A stretch of DNA of 64,000 bases, taken from assembly GCA_009193035.1 (NCBI GenBank), contig SWDT01000006.1, positions 434,001 through 498,000 of the forward strand, given 5' to 3'. Position 1 is the first letter of the stretch; each line of letters opens with the position of its first letter. Positions 38,801-48,820 of this stretch are shown here, piece by piece. The stretch comes from Halicephalobus mephisto. Lineage: Eukaryota; Nematoda; Chromadorea; Rhabditida; Panagrolaimidae. The notes under the pieces are model-generated. The model ran no database searches, had not been told where the DNA came from, and saw only the letters and a list, made by a program, of their open reading frames with translations. The position numbers were made by a program, and so were the translations under genes.

Positions 38801-39821
38801 AAGGATGATAACAAGACGGTTTTGATTCCTCATCATTTTTCTTCTCAATATATGAATAATAAACAAGCTGGAAATCCGAAAAGAATGAGACGTTTAGCTC
38901 AAGAAGCGATTACACTTAGTTCTTCGTTACCCCTCTCATCGAGTAGCTCAGTGTTTCTTCGTGCTTCTGATGAAAGACTTGATGTATTTAAAGTTTTGAT
39001 TACTGGTCCAGCAGATACTCCTTATGCTAATGGATGTTTTGAATTTGATGCTTATTTTCCTCCTGATTATCCAAATGTTCCGGTTCAAGTGAGTCTTCAA
39101 ACAACAGGAAATAATACAGTTAGATTTAATCCTAATCTATATAATGATGGAAAAGTTTGTCTCTCTGTTTTGAATACTTGGCATGGACGTCCAGAAGAAC
39201 GATGGAATGCGGAGACTTCATCTTTTCTTCAGGTGATTGTGTCTATTCAATCTCTCATATTGGTTAGTGATCCTTATTTTAATGAACCGGGATATGAGAG
39301 ATCGAGAAATACTCCTGCTGGGCAACAAGTAAGTTATATGTTGTTAAATGGATTTGGTTTGAGTTTTTGTTTTTAGGCTTCAAGAGATTATGATGCTAAT
39401 ATTAGAGCAATGACAGTAAGATGGGCCATTTTGGAACAACTTAGAAATCCTCCTAAGGCGTTTGAAGATGTTATTAAACGTCATTTTTATTTGAAGAAAG
39501 ATGAGATCACTGCTCAAATTAAGAGTTGGATTGATGAAATGCAGAAATATGCTGATGAGAATTCGGAACAACCGGATCGGACGATGAAGAATTCTCTAGT
39601 TGCTCTTAATGTATGTTTGTTTTTGTTGAATTGTGGTGATTTGTTAAATATTTTAGAGAAACTTTGAACTACTGAAAGAAGAATTTAATAAGATGTCTCC
39701 ACCAAAAGGATTGGAAAATGTGAATGTCCCTTTCTTTGGAAATGCCCCAACAACTACTGAAGTTATGGATGTTGAACCCACTCCTGGGCCTTCTGGCGTC
39801 AACCGTCCAGTTTCGAGATAA
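23837..39821 (+). CDS. BIRC6/BRUCE-type giant BIR and ubiquitin-conjugating protein
   Basis: Homologue of human BIRC6 (BRUCE/Apollon), an inhibitor of apoptosis that is also an E2/E3 ubiquitin enzyme. Exons: 23837-23919, 23964-24800, 24844-27693, 27736-30422, 30468-30782, 30826-32658, 32703-32884, 32932-35959, 36007-36176, 36219-37032, 37077-39328, 39377-39610, 39657-39821. Every phase fits; 15,450 nt gives 5,149 aa (human about 4,857). BIR domain at about residues 248-320 with zinc ligands C290, C293, H310, C318 (C-x2-C-x16-H-x7-C), crossing the 43-bp intron 24801-24843. UBC domain near the C-terminus: [15 protein letters not shown] with catalytic Cys at about 4961, then [24 protein letters not shown] and [10 protein letters not shown], all nearly identical to BIRC6. 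The region between is poorly conserved helical scaffold. Introns are all 42-49 bp. Codons are strikingly AT-rich (GAA, ATT, TTG, GGA) compared with neighbours. A polyadenylation AATAAA lies at 39966. Confidence 0.95.
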
Positions 39822-39965
39822 TTCAAGATGATACTTGTATGAATGCTTTCAATGGCGATACCGATCGGGTCCGCTTACATTATTACAGATTGCCACCGTG
39901 ATTTTCTTTCATTGTTCTGTTGATGCTTTAGTGTAGAGTTTATGAATAATTTGAATTGGATCGAA

Positions 39966-39971
39966 AATAAA
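39966..39971 (+). terminator. Polyadenylation signal of the BIRC6-type gene
   Basis: AATAAA 145 bp after the stop codon, in a U-rich 3' untranslated region. Confidence 0.6.
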
Positions 39972-40872
39972 GGGATTGAAATGTTCTGGTTTGGGATTGA
40001 GGGAGTTTTGGGGATATTCCACTTTGAAGGTTTTTGATTTTGTTGGAATTATGGTTTTTGTTTTGGTAGATTTAAATAATTTATTGTGTAAAAAGTAACA
40101 AATAATTTAGATTTATTCTGTTTTAATAGAAATAAGAAAAGTGAGAAAAATTAAGTTTTTTTAATGTTTTTTAAATCAATTTTGTTTATAATGAAATTTT
40201 GGGGGGATTTTTGGATTATTTAAAATATTGTTAAATTCAACGGAAATTTTTAGAATTTTTAAAACAAAGATTTTCAAATTTTATTTTTCTAAAAAATTGA
40301 CATCGACAAAGTTTTATTAAAACTAATTTTTATTTTTCATTAACGTATTTATGCTTCAATTAGATACATTTCTTCGATTTCCAATTTAATAATAATTTTA
40401 AAAATTATGCAGATCCAGGCCTTGTCAGCCGCAATCTGACTACAAAAGACTAAGACGCACTTAGCAAAGAAAGAAGCGAGGTCAGAAGGACCAAAAAGAT
40501 GATCCTAGTAGGAGAAGAATTCCCTGAAAATGATCCTAATAAGAGAAGAATTCCCTGAAGATGATCCTAGTAAGAGAAGAATTCCCTGAAAATGATCAGA
40601 AAAGTTGAAATGCGCGAACGCAAGCGAACAATAGAGGAGTCCAAGCTTGAGTATATAATGTCGTAAATCTTATATTGTAATTGCTTTGAAAAACGTTCGA
40701 TAAAGTGCTAAAAAAGTTAAAAATTAAAAGTAATTTTAACATTTAAAGTAACTTTAAAATTAAAAGTAATTTTAAAAATTAATAATAATATTAAAATTAA
40801 TAGTAATTTTAAAAATTAATAATAATATTAAAAATTAATAGTAATTTTAAAATTAAAAGAACTTTAAAAAAT
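39972..40872. repeat. Intergenic DNA with 31-bp and AT-rich tandem repeats
   Basis: Convergent gene ends. At about 40498-40594 there are three copies of a 31-bp unit, ATGATCCTAGTAGGAGAAGA then ATTCCCTGAAA. At 40720-40862 there is an AT-rich array of AAATTAAAAGTAATTTTAAA and ATTAATAATAATATTAAAA words. The stretch 40420-40660 is less AT-rich than its surroundings, but I find no gene in it. Confidence 0.7.
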
Positions 40873-42228
40873 TCATTTTTCGTACTTCATTGTCAAAACG
40901 CTGTTTATCAGCTGGATGACTGCCGTCCTTGATTTCCTCCAGCAGAGTTCGCTGTCGGTGATTTCGTTCTCGGTCAGTCTCCTCATGACTTCTGGATTTT
41001 TCTTGCAGGCACAGAAGTACCGGAATCCAAAGTTGTCAATACAGTAAATGGAGTTTCCGAAGTACTGTACATCCTCGATTCTTTGTTGGATTTTCTTGAG
41101 GATTCTGAAGACGGGGTTCAGAGTGAAGTTACTCGAGATGCACCCGGTGAAGATAAATTTTATTTTTTGAGTTTCGTTTTCCGGGACCAATTTTAGGCTT
41201 TCTAAAAATTTTGAACAAATTTCGGAATCTGTAGACTTTAAAAAAAACAAATATCCGTCGATTTTGGATTTTCTAAATTCGTCTTCAAAAATCCCAGAAT
41301 CACCCGCAAGATTCACGACGATGAAGTTCAAAATCATTCCTTTCACTGCGAAACTGAATTTATTTTTTTCTTTCGGAGGAACTTCTGGATCGAATAAGGC
41401 GTTTATTTCGAAATATTCATCCTTGTCCAGGAAGCCGAGGGTGAAGTCGATAGGACAGACCACTTTGAAGTTTTCTGAAGACGAAACGGCTTCTTCAACA
41501 GTTCGATACTGTAGGTAATACCCGCAGGCGTTGATGAACGTCGATTTCCCTTTCCGCGGCTCCCCGACGACGATGAAGTTCAACTCGGTCGAAGATAGTG
41601 AAGGATACAGTAACCGGGGATTCTGAAGCTTTAGGTACTGGGAAATGGTCTTCTGGAGCTCATGTGAAAGGGATCTGCAGGATTTCAGAGCCTCCAGTCC
41701 TTCGTCCAAGTGGTCCTTCTCCAGAATCCCCCCTCCGGAAGACCTGTCTCCAGTGACCGCTTTGATGGAGACCGCGATGACTTCAATAAGAGGAGCAAAA
41801 ACAGGATTCTGAACTTCTCCATCCTCCAGAAGTCTCGAAATCCTTTCAAGAGCAGATTTCTCTTCGTTACTGTAGGTTTTTCTGATTTTTTCTAATTTTT
41901 TTTCTTCTTCAGATTCTTGATGTATGAATTCTTGAATAAGTTTTCGAAGCTCTCCGTTTTCACAGATTACGTCATTTCTCAGGAATAAATTCACCAACAT
42001 CAGAATTTTCTTTTTTTCCGTCATTGCAGGAACGTTGTTTTTTTGTCCTATAGATTTCAGTATTTTTGCATCAGGAGAATCAGAAATCTGGCCCACGGTG
42101 GAGTAAAGCATGTTCGCGAGTTTCTGCAACTGGTCATTGAGTTTTTTGTTTTTTTCCATTTTGTAAATCCCCACGGCGATGAGGAGCAAAGTTTTGGCTT
42201 GATCGGGAGACAAACAAGACCCGGACAT
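40873..42228 (-). CDS. Intronless P-loop NTPase-like protein, unidentified
   Basis: Uninterrupted 451-aa frame. ATG at 42228-42226 directly follows TTTTCTAG, a likely trans-splice acceptor; stop TGA at 40875-40873. Residues 222-229 are GEPRKGKS, a Walker A (GxxxxGKS), in the context ELNFIVVGEPRKGKSTFINA, as in GTPases. NFIVVNLAGDSGIF at about 301-314 could carry the Walker B/G3 role, and KFIFTGC near 357-363 sits where a G4 motif would be but lacks NKxD. The first 200 residues are helical and charged (EEEKKLEKIRK), with no signal peptide or membrane segment. I do not recognise the family; dynamin-like or nematode-specific G-domain proteins are possible. A long gene without introns is unusual among its neighbours and could mean retroposition or a young family. 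Confidence 0.7.
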   Translation of the reverse strand: MSGSCLSPDQAKTLLLIAVGIYKMEKNKKLNDQLQKLANMLYSTVGQISDSPDAKILKSIGQKNNVPAMTEKKKILMLVNLFLRNDVICENGELRKLIQEFIHQESEEEKKLEKIRKTYSNEEKSALERISRLLEDGEVQNPVFAPLIEVIAVSIKAVTGDRSSGGGILEKDHLDEGLEALKSCRSLSHELQKTISQYLKLQNPRLLYPSLSSTELNFIVVGEPRKGKSTFINACGYYLQYRTVEEAVSSSENFKVVCPIDFTLGFLDKDEYFEINALFDPEVPPKEKNKFSFAVKGMILNFIVVNLAGDSGIFEDEFRKSKIDGYLFFLKSTDSEICSKFLESLKLVPENETQKIKFIFTGCISSNFTLNPVFRILKKIQQRIEDVQYFGNSIYCIDNFGFRYFCACKKNPEVMRRLTENEITDSELCWRKSRTAVIQLINSVLTMKYEK

Positions 42229-42942
42229 CTAGAAAACAATTACTGTAAAAATTCAAAAAATAAATTTTCATAAAAATTTTCTCAACACGAATTTTTAAAA
42301 ATTTGTAAAAAATCTGAAATTTAAAAAATTGATTTTCACAGATAATTGCCGGATTTATTATTTTTTATTTTTATTCGTTTTCTCGCAAAAAAATTCAAAA
42401 TTTTTTAAAATTTTAATTAAAAAAATTCAAAAAATAAATTTCTACAGAATTATTTCGAATTTTTAGAATCTTCCAAAACTCCAGATTTCGATTCTGAGGA
42501 TTCTGGGAGCTTTTATGGAATTCTTATAAATTTGATTTTAAAAAAATAAAAAAAAAGTTTTTTAAATTAAAAAAAAATAAATAAAATTTTAAAAAACATG
42601 ATATCGATTAAGTGTCGAAATAGTTGAATTTGGGCGATAAGAAGACTGGTGTTGTTCTCTTCCATAGGGCAAACTTATAAGTTACATGACTAAAAAGTAA
42701 AATAAAAAAATTTAAATGATTTCCGTCAAATCAGTGATTTATAACTTCGAACTTAATAAATTTAAATTTTTTTAAATTTTAAAATTCAAAATTTCTTTGA
42801 TTTTTTAATTTTTGAATAATAATTTTCCATTTTTAAATAATTATATATTAAATTTAATAAAATGAGAAATTTTTTACAGAATATTTTCAATTTTTTTAAC
42901 TTTAATTACTAATTTTTAAAACTTATTTAAACCGTGGATTAC
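42229..42942. other. AT-rich intergenic stretch
   Basis: Low-complexity A/T DNA with no recognisable gene. Contains the start region of the orphan ORF at its right end. Confidence 0.6.
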
Positions 42943-42945
42943 TGT

Positions 42946-43444
42946 ATGCCATTTCTTCTGAATTCATATTTCCTCATTGTTATCATCGCTTACAGGACCA
43001 GGAGGTAGATCCTTCCCGGTCATCAGGTCCTTCGAAACTAGCTCTCCTTCACCATCGGCTCGTTTCCCGGCATTGCAATTCCTCAAGTCGAACAACAGAA
43101 AATCGATTGCTTACGGACCAGATGGCCTACTTTCTGTGCTAGTTTCCGGATATTTCAGAAGTCATCATGAAATTCACGTAGGAAACTACTTCAACATTCG
43201 AATACAAAAGTCCATTTTTGCCGAAACTGTTGAGATATACATTACTGTAAACCCAAAAACAATCAAAGAAGATACTTTGATTTCAGGTTATTATACCATA
43301 CTATTCAAATTCCAAACAACTTCTAAAAACCCCGTTCAGGAGTTCATTGATGAAATATACGAAGGTTCCCATACTTGTATTAAAATCACAACCAGAACAT
43401 TTCCATCATTAGGTTTCTATAAGGTCCACACCAGGAAAATTTAA
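42946..43444 (+). CDS. Orphan ORF, start unclear (possible secreted protein or gene fragment)
   Basis: From about 42995 to the TAA at 43442-43444 one frame is open for some 150 codons, reading GPGGRSFPVIRSFETSSPSP, then IAYGPDGLLSVLVSGYFRSH and, near the end, KITTRTFPSLGFYKVHTRKI. There is no ATG in this frame. An ATG at 42946 in another frame encodes a signal-peptide-like MPFLLNSYFLIVIIAY that ends in TTACAGG right where the long frame begins. So either a CAG|G acceptor (42995) marks a second exon whose first exon is unseen, or one base has been gained or lost. I do not recognise the protein. It may be a lineage-specific gene or a decayed fragment. Confidence 0.35.
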
Positions 43445-43660
43445 ATTAAAACATGGCTAGAAGACCCAAAAAGTTCATTGTATTCAGAAATTATTTTAAA
43501 AAATTAATTATCTTCCTCGTTCTCTCAACTCATTCCAAATCCTTATTTTTTGTAAAAATCTAAAAAACTAATTTAATTTAAAAATTGCATCTTCAAAGTC
43601 CCTGACGTCATTTATGGAATTCGATCATCTGTAACATTACCTCTAATTAACTTCAGAACC

Positions 43661-45113
43661 CTAATTTTTATCATTTCTATTGTATTCTCTAAACGAGAAC
43701 ATCTCAACCCCCAGTTCCTCTGATAGCTTCTTCATGTGCTCTATTTGGTTCTTGTGATACAGTAACCCTCCTTCAGCTTTGGATCTCTCAATGTGTTGCC
43801 TCGAAAAGTCCCCAGGAACTCGGACTGGTCGATTGGAGTCGACGGGATCTAGTTGTCTGTATTCATCCAGATATTTCTGCATTCTGACGGCAAAATTTGG
43901 AGCAAAACATTCCGGATCCAACACAATGAAGCTTTGTCCCTGGAATTCACAAAATTAATTCTATAAAAATTAATTGAAAACTACCAAATCAGCCTTCGCA
44001 GTGGTCTTTGCCCATCCTCGGATATTCTTACCGTAATGAGCTCCAGAAAGCACTCCACTCAAGATGTCCACCATCATGCAGAGACCCGTGCCTTTGTAAC
44101 CTCCAGATTCTTCCACACCTCCCAATGGCAGCAATCCACCTTTATCAAGGACCCTGTCTGGGTTGTCTGACATGACTCCTTTCTCGTCTGCTCCCCAGCC
44201 AGAGAGCAACTTGGTCCCCTTCCTTTGAGCCATCTCTATCTTCCCTAGAGCTACTGTAGAAGTCGCCATGTCCAGGGAGAACTCGTCACGGTTTTGTCCT
44301 GGGGCGTAGACAGCGAGGGGATTTGTTCCTAGGGCTTTCATCGATGATCTGGTTGGGAAGGTCAAGGGAGACGTGTTGGTGAAGGCCATTCCGATGAACC
44401 CTTGATTCGAGGCCATTTGAGCGTATCTCCCGGCAGTCCCAAGTGGTTGGAGTTATGAGCAGAGACCCACCCAACTCCGTGTTCTCAAGCTCCACCCGAG
44501 GTGGATACAGAACTCACCCACCACAGACCCCAAGGCGTTGTCTCCATCGACCAAAGCCGTTCCTCCCTTCCTCTTGACGACCAAGGGCTGTCCATCCCTC
44601 TTGCAAGTTCCCGTCTGGAGGTCTCTCACGTAGATCGAGTCTGTTCACCCCGTGACTGTAGTGTCCTCGGGAGTCTGCATCCAACAACATTCTCCCCACC
44701 GAGTCTGCTTGCCAATCGACGCATCCCGCGGCCTTGACACAATTAACGATGAATTTGTGCATCTGAAAATGAAAAATATCTAAAAAAAGACCAAAAATAC
44801 AGAGAAAATCAGCATTTAGTTATTCTGATTCTTACTGAAGAAATTATAATTGGATAGTGACTGAATGCGACAATTATTACTTTCAACCATTTACATTTAC
44901 TAAACCTAATTTGTTTAAGAAGGAATTTCCAGCATAGTGACTAACTTTGAGGATTAATTACTTCCTCTAGTCATTATTCAAGTTAATTACAATATTTAAA
45001 AAACCAACCTCCTTAGATGGAACGACAAAATGAAAATCATTCCCTCTGCTCGAGTCCGCAAATGCCTTCCCGACGTTCTGAGCAGTCTTCTGAATCCTCG
45101 ACAGTCTGAACAT
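43661..45113 (-). CDS. Malate/L-lactate dehydrogenase family (Ldh_2), frame-broken
   Basis: NAD(P)-dependent oxidoreductase of the Ldh_2/YlbC-type family. Exons: 45113-45009, 44762-43985, 43939-43661. The start ATG follows TTTTTCAGG, a trans-splice-like acceptor. Conserved text is easy to read: RGHYSHGVNRLD, then (shifted) YVRDLQTG and NALGSVVG, then MAFTNTSPLTFPTR, KALGTNPLAVYAPG, LLSGWGADEKG and the C-terminal FAPNFAVRMQKYLDEYRQLD. Between about 44410 and 44660 the frame must change at least four times: about 2 nt lost after GVNRLD near 44639, and single nt lost in three GGG runs near 44485, 44462 and 44433. Outside that quarter kilobase the gene is intact with correct splice sites. So this is either a recent pseudogene or local consensus errors. 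Confidence 0.85.
44852..44981. repeat. Two degenerate 48-bp hairpin modules in the dehydrogenase intron
   Basis: Copies of the GGATAGTGAC...GTCACTATCC family also seen in lin-10 introns: one starting at 44852 with a decayed right end, and one at about 44934-44981 (CATAGTGACTAA ... TAGTCATTATTCA). They lie between exons 1 and 2 of the dehydrogenase gene. Confidence 0.65.
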
Positions 45114-46081
45114 CCTGAAAAAGATAAAAAATAACCATTAATGAACACACTTTAGTGGAAAATAATCACATCGATCGGGGAACAGACAACAAACGTGAGA
45201 TTTCCAAGTTTTCGCGAGCAACTAGGTCTAATATCACGTAGTTTTTGTCAAATTTGTTCCTTAATGAAAAATAAAATCACGAAGGAAACTGATCTCATTG
45301 TGCTCTTTCCGGTTACAACGTCAACATCGAAAACCGACCAGTTCAAAAACATTAACTCAATTCTGTTTTTTTAGAGATTTCAAGTCTGATTTTTCTAGTT
45401 AGATTTCTTTGAAAAAATTACTCGGTCTTGATCAGTTATTTCTCGATTGTACTTTCCACATCCTTCCTTCCTCCATCGAACATCCAACAAACCAACAGCA
45501 GACTTACTACAACAATTGCCAAAACAAAAAATATCTAAAAAGTGAAATTCTCATATAAAAATCCACGGACGAACCAAACCCTAAAATTTCCAAAGTCGTT
45601 GCGAAAATAAGGACCCGTTTTGCCACTATTGCTCGTTTCTTCAACATACAGTCACTTTCTACCCGTTATGCAAATTTTCCAAAAACAAAAACTTCGTCTA
45701 CATGCCAGCTTTGTCAGACGTTTCTGGTTTGAGGCCAGAGGGAGACGTTTCGCCTTCTTTCGCTTCTGGAAAAACTGACAATGTGACCAAGTCACTCGCT
45801 CTTTTGTCTGTCCGTGTCTCCAGTTTGAAAGCAAAATCATCCGTTCATTGCGCTGCCGCTGGGCACTTTTCTCCTCTTATTTTTTTATCCAGCTTCACGC
45901 AGCTCCGTTTTTGGCTTAGCTTTCATCGTGGTGGGTGGTTGTTGCAAGAAAATCTGGAAATTATATCGAACAAGAGACTTTTCCGCGTATTTTAGGATTT
46001 TTATTTTTGAGTTGATTCATCCTGAGTTTTACTTAGTCCCGTGGTTTTTCAGAAGAAAAGAATCGATTCTGCGTTTTTAAA
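45114..46081. promoter_or_regulatory. Divergent promoter region, dehydrogenase / unc-108
   Basis: Nearly 1 kb between oppositely transcribed genes, G+C-richer than other intergenic DNA at about 45690-45930. A TTTTTCAG acceptor at 46045-46052, 29 bp before the unc-108 ATG, is a likely SL trans-splice site. I see no coding gene. Confidence 0.5.
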
Positions 46082-46862
<781 letters not shown>

Positions 46863-47162
46863 AGTCTTTGCCATTTCCACTTTACTTATTGTCTTTAGCA
46901 CAACTTCTGTGATCCGTCGCTTTCCGCTGTGTTTATCTCTAAGTCAATGTAGTCGCTAGTTGCGGGCCGACTCCACCATGCTCCTTTTCTGAATCAAGAT
47001 CAAATTTCGCTTTTTGTATATAACTTGGGGCGCTCCTCGTGCGAAGCATGTTGTGACATTTACCAAGAATATCCATATTTGCAGATCAGTTCTATCTTCT
47101 CTATTAATATTTGAAACCAAATTTTATACTTTCTGGTGAATACTCTGTCATGTTTTTAATGG

Positions 47163-47168
47163 AATAAA
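47163..47168 (+). terminator. Polyadenylation signal of unc-108
   Basis: AATAAA 300 bp after the unc-108 stop and about 150 bp before the likely splice acceptor of mpc-2, as expected inside a nematode operon. Confidence 0.65.
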
Positions 47169-47336
47169 GGTAAAGAATGAATGTTTTTGTGACATAATTG
47201 GTCTGTTTCCAGTTTTTTATCTTTTAAAAGGAGCTGACAAGTGACTGACTGGTCTGGAGCCGTTGTCACTTGATGTATCTTCTGATTTTATCGATTAAAT
47301 GTTTTTTGTTTTAGGGATTCTGGCCTTGAAACTGCA

Positions 47337-47753
47337 ATGAGTGTGATTTACCGGTCCCTTTGTCAAATAGGAGATAGAATTGTATATCCTCTTCTTCCTG
47401 CTTTTGCGAAACCAGCTTGGAATCATCCTGCTGGCCCTAAAACAGTGTTTTTCTGGGCTCCAACAATTAAATGGTATTTTTTTTGTTTGATTTTTATATA
47501 TGAATTGTTGGTTTTTAGGGCGTTAGTTGGTGCAGGTTTAGCTGATCTTGCTAGACCGGCAGAGAAACTTTCTGTTTATCAGAATACAGCATTAATGGGA
47601 ACAGGAATGATTTGGACTCGATATTGCTTGGTCATTACTCCGATTAATTACTATTTGTCGAGTGTTAATTTCTTTGTTGGATGCACAGGACTTATCCAAC
47701 TGTTGAGAATTGCTCATTACAGATGGAAGCATCCAGAAGCAGTTCGAGAGTGA
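47337..47753 (+). CDS. mpc-2: Mitochondrial pyruvate carrier subunit 2
   Basis: MPC2 pairs with MPC1 in the inner mitochondrial membrane to import pyruvate. Exons 47337-47473 and 47519-47753, 123 aa, within the usual 105-130. Family motifs: HPAGPKTVFFWAPTIKW, GLADLARPAEKLS, QNTALMGTGMIWTRYCLVI, PINYYLSSVNFFVG and QLLRIAHYRW, covering the predicted membrane helices. A GTTTTTTGTTTTAG acceptor at 47301-47314 precedes the ATG by 23 nt and is a likely SL2 site. As I recall, unc-108 and mpc-2 are also neighbours in C. elegans. Confidence 0.96.
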   Translation: MSVIYRSLCQIGDRIVYPLLPAFAKPAWNHPAGPKTVFFWAPTIKWYFFCLIFIYELLVFRALVGAGLADLARPAEKLSVYQNTALMGTGMIWTRYCLVITPINYYLSSVNFFVGCTGLIQLLRIAHYRWKHPEAVRE

Positions 47754-47856
47754 TTCTGATGATATTTTCACTTCCTAAAAGTCACAAGTTGCAGTTTGCT
47801 CATGCCGTGTATTGGTGGCTAAACCGGTAGATCAAAGGAAGATTTAGGATTTTTGA

Positions 47857-47862
47857 AATAAA
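47857..47862 (+). terminator. Polyadenylation signal of mpc-2
   Basis: AATAAA 104 bp after the mpc-2 stop and 99 bp before the next start codon, again the spacing of an operon. Confidence 0.65.
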
Positions 47863-47960
47863 TTTATTATTTTAAACTAGTTTCTTGCTATGTCGTTGAA
47901 TCGATATTTATATTTTTTAATTCTATTAGTTTTTCAAAGCTTTATTTAGTGTAGTACAAT

Positions 47961-48571
47961 ATGAGTAACCTCAAATATGAGCTCTCCAGTAATTTGCTCC
48001 AGATGCAGGTCGGTTTTGCTCAAATTCGATTGTTTTTACTCTGTTTTAGTTTATGCGTCCAGCTCGTGTTGCGATTGAAGAAGCTAGAAAACGGGAGAAT
48101 CTCGCTAAAATTGAAGAAGATTACCTAGGAAAGAAAATCCCAGCTCCATCAGCGCCTGGAGAAGCCCCGAAATTTGTCCTTTGTCCGGATATTGGATATA
48201 CTCAATTGATGAATCTCAAACAAGGAAGGTATTCGTTTAATGGAGCTAATCCGGAAGTTGAGAACTTGATGAAGGATGAAGAAGTCAAAAGAAGAAAAGC
48301 AACGGATCCTAATTATTCTTCTGACAACGAGAAAGACATCAAGGACGAAGAGATGGCAAAAAGTGCCTTCGGTAGGCAATTTGCAGCACCTGCTCCTGCT
48401 ATTCTCGAGATCTACACTGAGGAATCTCCGAGGAATAGGGTTGATGATCCTTCTCAAGATGCTAATGGACTTGAAGAAGGCGAGATTCCTGAAGACAACA
48501 AACGGAAGCAGTATGTGCCTGCTCTGTTGACTAGATCCAGAGGAGGCGGTAAGATTCGTAGAAAACGGTAA
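47961..48571 (+). CDS. MPHOSPH6/MPP6-like nuclear exosome cofactor
   Basis: MPP6 proteins bind the nuclear RNA exosome and help 5.8S rRNA 3' maturation. Exons 47961-48008 and 48050-48571, 189 aa. Family matches: KYELSSNLLQMQFM at the N-terminus (human: KLSKNLLRMKFM), the central GRYSFNGANPEVENLM (human: GRMSFRGFNPEVEKLM), DEEMAKSAFGRQF, and a basic tail GGGKIRRKR likely for nuclear targeting. Similarity outside these blocks is low. Lies 207 bp downstream of mpc-2 on the same strand, with an AG acceptor (TTTATTTAG, ending 47949) just before the ATG. Its end converges with the PPP1R16-like gene. Confidence 0.85.
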
Positions 48572-48820
48572 CGGGTGAAATTGTTTGTTTGTTGATTTTG
48601 AAAATTAATCATACTTGAAAATGGATAAAGAAGTTGAGGTCTTTTTTATCTTTCTTTGTTTGACATAAATTATCGAAATGTTTAAATGATCACAATGGTC
48701 AGTTTCACAACTTTGAGCTGAGCCTATAAACAGAAAAGAGCACGATGATGAACTTAGAATTACCCAGAACTGACGGGACTAAAAATCTGAAACGCGTAGA
48801 AGAAATGCAAGTGAAATGCA

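Noticed and set aside
45702..45995. 97-aa ORF upstream of unc-108
   Set aside because: No homology, no splice context; sits in the divergent promoter region between two genes.
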